Assembly (NCBI RefSeq): GCF_007859635.1
Contig: NZ_CP042306.1
Location: 3,112,001-3,176,000 of the forward strand
Reading direction: 5' to 3'
Origin: Sphingomonas panacisoli
GTDB lineage: Bacteria; Pseudomonadota; Alphaproteobacteria; Sphingomonadales; Sphingomonadaceae
DNA: 64,000 nt
In this document: in pieces, positions 61,009 to 64,000 of the stretch
Layout: every line of letters begins with the position of its first letter
Numbering within the stretch: the stretch's first letter is position 1
Notes under the pieces: model-generated
Seen by the model: only the letters and a program-made list of their open reading frames with translations
The model's database searches: none
What the model was told of the DNA's origin: nothing
Program-made: the position numbers and the translations under genes

Positions 61009-63975
61009 TCAGAAGGAGAACCGCAGGCCCGCCGCGTAACGGGCATCCTGCCTGGTCACGAAGGTGACGTTGCGTTCCGACCGGCGATGGCCGCGACGGT
61101 CGGCACCCAGCACGTTGATGCCTTCGGCGAAGATCGTCACGCCTTTGACAACCTCGAAGCTCGCGCTCGCGTCCACTTGGCCGTACGCCTCGATGTAGAA
61201 CGGGTTGGTTCCGCCGCCCGCAAGGAACTTGTCGCGCCAGTTATAGGCGACACGCGCCTGCAACCCGTTCTTGTCGTAGAACAGGACAGCGTTGGCGCTG
61301 TTCGACACGCCGTTTATCGCGAACTGCGAAATGCTGGCGGGCAACGTGTTGTTGTAGTCGCGGTTACTGTTGACGATCGTATAGTTCAGGATCGTGCCGA
61401 AGCCGGTGTTCCAGAACGTGTGAGTCACCGCGAACTCGAACCCGTTGATCGTCGCCGTGTCCTTGCTGTTGAACGGCTGCGAGATGACGAACGGTACGAG
61501 CGGGTCAGCCGCCGTCCCGAGGATGAAGCCCTGCGGCGTCACGGTCCCGGGATAATTGGCCGAAATATAGGCGGCGATCTGCGCGTAGGTCGCGTTCTGT
61601 CCGAGCGCGGCCAGCGCCGCGGCGGTCCGCGGTCCGAGCGCCGGGTTGGTCACGCCCGGTGCAGTGACCGTGACTTGCGTCGTGCCGATATAGTTCGACA
61701 CGTTCTTGTGGAAGAAGCCCGCCGAAATGTAGCTGTCAGGCTTGTAATACCATTCGAGCGACGCATCGATATTCTTGGACTTGTACGGGACCAGCCCCGG
61801 ATTGCCCTGACCGCCGGTACCGCCGCCGATGCGGAACAGCTGATCGAACGTGCGGCCGCCCTGCAACTGGTCGTAACCGGCCCGGGTGATCGTGTGGCTG
61901 TACGACGCGCGGAACTTGACGTTGTTCAGCGGCTCGATGTCGAAATCGACCGACGGCAGCCATTCGTTGTACGACCCGGAGAAGGTCGTGAAGCTGTTCT
62001 GCGTCGCGTACAGGATGTTGAATTCGTTGGCCGAATTCTGGCGCGATCCGACCGGGATCGGCACCAGCGCCGACGACTTGATCACCGTATTCTCGTACCG
62101 GAGGCCCGCGATCAGGTGACCGGGACGCGAGAAGGCGTCGAACTTGCCGTTGAACTGGACATAAGCCGACATCGTCTTTTCGCGGATGCGCCGATCGGTC
62201 GTGAACGGCGTCAGGCAGTTCCCGTCGCCGCCGCAGATCCCGTACGCCTGGTCGAGGATTCCGACGAGCCGTTCGAAATTGTAGTTGTAGAAGGACGGGA
62301 TCACCGCCGGGTCGCCGGAACCGCTGATGCCGGTGAACTTGTCGGGAATGGTGACCAGGTTGAAGATGTCGTCGGGCACCGTTGCGGCGCCGTTGGGCAA
62401 GCCGCCCCACGTGTCGTTCTGCAACACGCTATAGGCCGAGCGAACCTTGTTATCGAGATAGCCCAGGCCGAAATCGAGCGAGTCGAAGAAGCCCTGGTCG
62501 TGCTCGTACTTGCCCCGCATCTGGAACTGGTTGATCTCGTCCTTGAAGTACGAGTTGCGGAACGCGTTGCCGGTCGGCGTGATCAGCGCCTTGTTGAGGC
62601 GGTCGCTCGCCGGATACATCGTCACCGAGATGACAGGGAAGTCCTTGTCGAAATTCACCGTCTGGCTCTGGATGCCGAAGATCGCGGTGCCGACCGAAAC
62701 GCTGTTGCCGTAGACGTTGTTCGGCTTCGATTCAGCGGTCGAATGGTGCGCGTCGAGGATGATCGTGACGCCGCCCGGCGCCTTCCACTCCAGGTTGCCG
62801 CCGATCGACTTGTTGATGCTGCGATACGCGGTCAGCGCGCTCGAATAGGAGAGGTCCTTGCCCTCGTTCTGGCCGAAGCGTTCGGTGTAGAAGATCGGAC
62901 CGGCGACCGGACCGTTGGTCCACGAACTCGACGTGTCGTTGTGGTTGAACCAGATGCCGACATTGGCATTGCGCGTTTCGACCGTCTCACGCGCATAGGT
63001 GTAGTCGAATGTCGCGGTCAGATTGTCGGCCGGACGGAATTGCAGCGTCAGCTGGCCGTTGATCCGCTCGCGGTTGATGTCGTTGAGGTCGTACGACGCG
63101 TTTTGCGGCACTTCGTAGACGTCGGTCGCCTTGGGGCGGTTGGTGATGTTCGCGGCGCGGGGATCCGGCGCCATGGCCAGCGAACCCCAATTGTTCTCGT
63201 TGCCGAGATAGCCGTCGCGCCAGCCGACATTGGCGGTGTTGGAGCTAGACTTGCGCTTCTGATACGACCCCGTCAGCAGGATGCCGATCCGGTCGTTGGC
63301 GAACGTGTCGCTGATGATGCCCGACACTTCGGGCGTGATGTCGTTCTTGCCGTTCTGCGACAGGTCGTAGACGCCCTTGGCCGAGATCGACCCGCGCAGG
63401 CCGGGCTTGTCGAACGGCCGCGGCGTGCGGATGTTGATCGTCGAGCCGATGCCGCCCGACGGCACCGAGGCGCGGCCGGACTTGTACACTTCGAGAGCGG
63501 CGACGCCTTCCGACGCGAGGTTGGCGAAGTCGAACGATCGCGACGACGGCGCGCTGTTGCCGTCGCCGATCGTCGAAGTCGGCATCGCACGGCCGTTCAG
63601 CGTGACGAGATTGTATTCGGGGCCAAAGCCGCGGACCGTGACGAACTGGCCTTCGCCGTTCGACCGATCGATCGACACGCCCGTAATACGCTGCAGCGAT
63701 TCGGCCAGGTTGGTGTCGGGGAACTTGCCCATTTCTTCGGCGGAGATCGCATCGACCACGCCCTGCCCATCGCGTTTGATCGCGATCGAGTTGCGCAAGC
63801 TGGCGCGGATACCGCTGATGACGATATCGCCGCTGGTGTCGCTGGCGGTGGAAGGATCCTGCGGGGCGTCCTGCGCCTGGGGCGCATCCTGCGCCGCCGC
63901 AAGCTGAGGCATCGCCGCGATCGCGATGGCCGAAACACTCAGAAAAAGACGCGAACCGGCTGTGAAGCTGCGCAT
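61009..63975 (-). CDS. TonB-dependent receptor
   Basis: A 988-residue outer-membrane receptor. Signal peptide 'LFLSVSAIAIAAMPQLAAAQ' is followed by a plug domain (about 40-180: 'DIVISGIRASLRNSIAIKRD', 'VTVRGFGPEYNLVTLNGRAM') and a 22-strand barrel ending in the terminal Phe of 'YAAGLRFSF'. The 'GIRASLRNS' plug type is typical of Caulobacterales/sphingomonad carbohydrate-uptake receptors. The ATG at 63975 has GGGGAGG upstream. Its promoter, and presumably the LacI operator, lie near or past the right edge. Confidence 0.94.
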   Translation of the reverse strand: MRSFTAGSRLFLSVSAIAIAAMPQLAAAQDAPQAQDAPQDPSTASDTSGDIVISGIRASLRNSIAIKRDGQGVVDAISAEEMGKFPDTNLAESLQRITGVSIDRSNGEGQFVTVRGFGPEYNLVTLNGRAMPTSTIGDGNSAPSSRSFDFANLASEGVAALEVYKSGRASVPSGGIGSTINIRTPRPFDKPGLRGSISAKGVYDLSQNGKNDITPEVSGIISDTFANDRIGILLTGSYQKRKSSSNTANVGWRDGYLGNENNWGSLAMAPDPRAANITNRPKATDVYEVPQNASYDLNDINRERINGQLTLQFRPADNLTATFDYTYARETVETRNANVGIWFNHNDTSSSWTNGPVAGPIFYTERFGQNEGKDLSYSSALTAYRSINKSIGGNLEWKAPGGVTIILDAHHSTAESKPNNVYGNSVSVGTAIFGIQSQTVNFDKDFPVISVTMYPASDRLNKALITPTGNAFRNSYFKDEINQFQMRGKYEHDQGFFDSLDFGLGYLDNKVRSAYSVLQNDTWGGLPNGAATVPDDIFNLVTIPDKFTGISGSGDPAVIPSFYNYNFERLVGILDQAYGICGGDGNCLTPFTTDRRIREKTMSAYVQFNGKFDAFSRPGHLIAGLRYENTVIKSSALVPIPVGSRQNSANEFNILYATQNSFTTFSGSYNEWLPSVDFDIEPLNNVKFRASYSHTITRAGYDQLQGGRTFDQLFRIGGGTGGQGNPGLVPYKSKNIDASLEWYYKPDSYISAGFFHKNVSNYIGTTQVTVTAPGVTNPALGPRTAAALAALGQNATYAQIAAYISANYPGTVTPQGFILGTAADPLVPFVISQPFNSKDTATINGFEFAVTHTFWNTGFGTILNYTIVNSNRDYNNTLPASISQFAINGVSNSANAVLFYDKNGLQARVAYNWRDKFLAGGGTNPFYIEAYGQVDASASFEVVKGVTIFAEGINVLGADRRGHRRSERNVTFVTRQDARYAAGLRFSF

Positions 63976-64000
63976 CGAACCTCCCCATTTTTGTCGCACG

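Overview
The window reads as chromosomal DNA of a sphingomonad (Sphingomonas-like Alphaproteobacteria). This is inferred from the very high GC with strong third-position GC. It is supported by CcrM methyltransferase and SciP (alphaproteobacterial cell-cycle factors), a small aa3 oxidase subunit IV, split pntAA/pntAB/pntB transhydrogenase genes, a TonB receptor/tryptophan-halogenase/SapC/cupin/LacI locus, and small palindromic intergenic repeats. Most genes are housekeeping. There is no phage, no CRISPR array and no intact insertion sequence. The only mobile-looking unit is a small GIY-YIG nuclease gene tightly flanked by palindromic repeats.

Layout. 0-8.9 kb: a DUF6456/HTH pair, a GFA protein, tRNA-Val, a winged-helix regulator, a transhydrogenase operon led by the oxidase subunit, a sigma-54 response regulator and folP. 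8.9-15.3 kb: LysR, two DUF1579-like secreted proteins (one at 7.2 kb), ccrM, rnhB, a thiD-VOC fusion, pheA and a membrane-anchored cytochrome c whose tail is frameshifted. 15.3-23.7 kb: a repeat-rich stretch with GIY-YIG and LOG genes, an extensin-like lipoprotein, then serC (with a probable serC leader RNA), serA, hisZ and purA. 23.7-35.3 kb: a long minus-strand run in gene order ku, ligD, ATP-grasp/alpha-E, transglutaminase, dnaJ-like, yihY-like, fabI, small membrane protein, aroC, Thr-rich secreted protein. 35.3-43.1 kb: pdxH, a cation efflux gene, phzF-like, thioesterase, glycosyltransferase, mnmA, sciP and two GlsB/YeaQ-type membrane proteins around a SIMPL protein. 43.3-47.7 kb: an RND efflux pair. 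47.7-53.2 kb: DUF445, a HAD phosphatase and an Mla-type lipid transport operon. 53.3-64 kb: DUF2147, a cyclophilin, tRNA-Ser, then the LacI/halogenase/cupin/SapC/halogenase/TonB receptor locus.

Functional themes. Serine, histidine, phenylalanine, chorismate, purine, folate, thiamine and PLP biosynthesis genes are scattered singly or in pairs. Ku and LigD form a complete two-protein end-joining system. CcrM and SciP belong to the CtrA/CcrM cell-cycle circuit, and GANTC sites (the CcrM target) cluster in several intergenic regions, including the ccrM promoter region. The right-hand locus looks like an outer-membrane uptake system with two flavin-dependent halogenase-family enzymes under a LacI-type regulator; its substrate cannot be read from the sequence.

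The observations most worth following are the repeat-GIY-YIG-repeat unit, a palindromic repeat read in frame inside ligD, the frameshift in the cytochrome c tail, the ThiD-VOC fusion, the altered WxWxIP motif in one halogenase, and the GANTC clusters. No stretch longer than about 300 bases lacks a gene.
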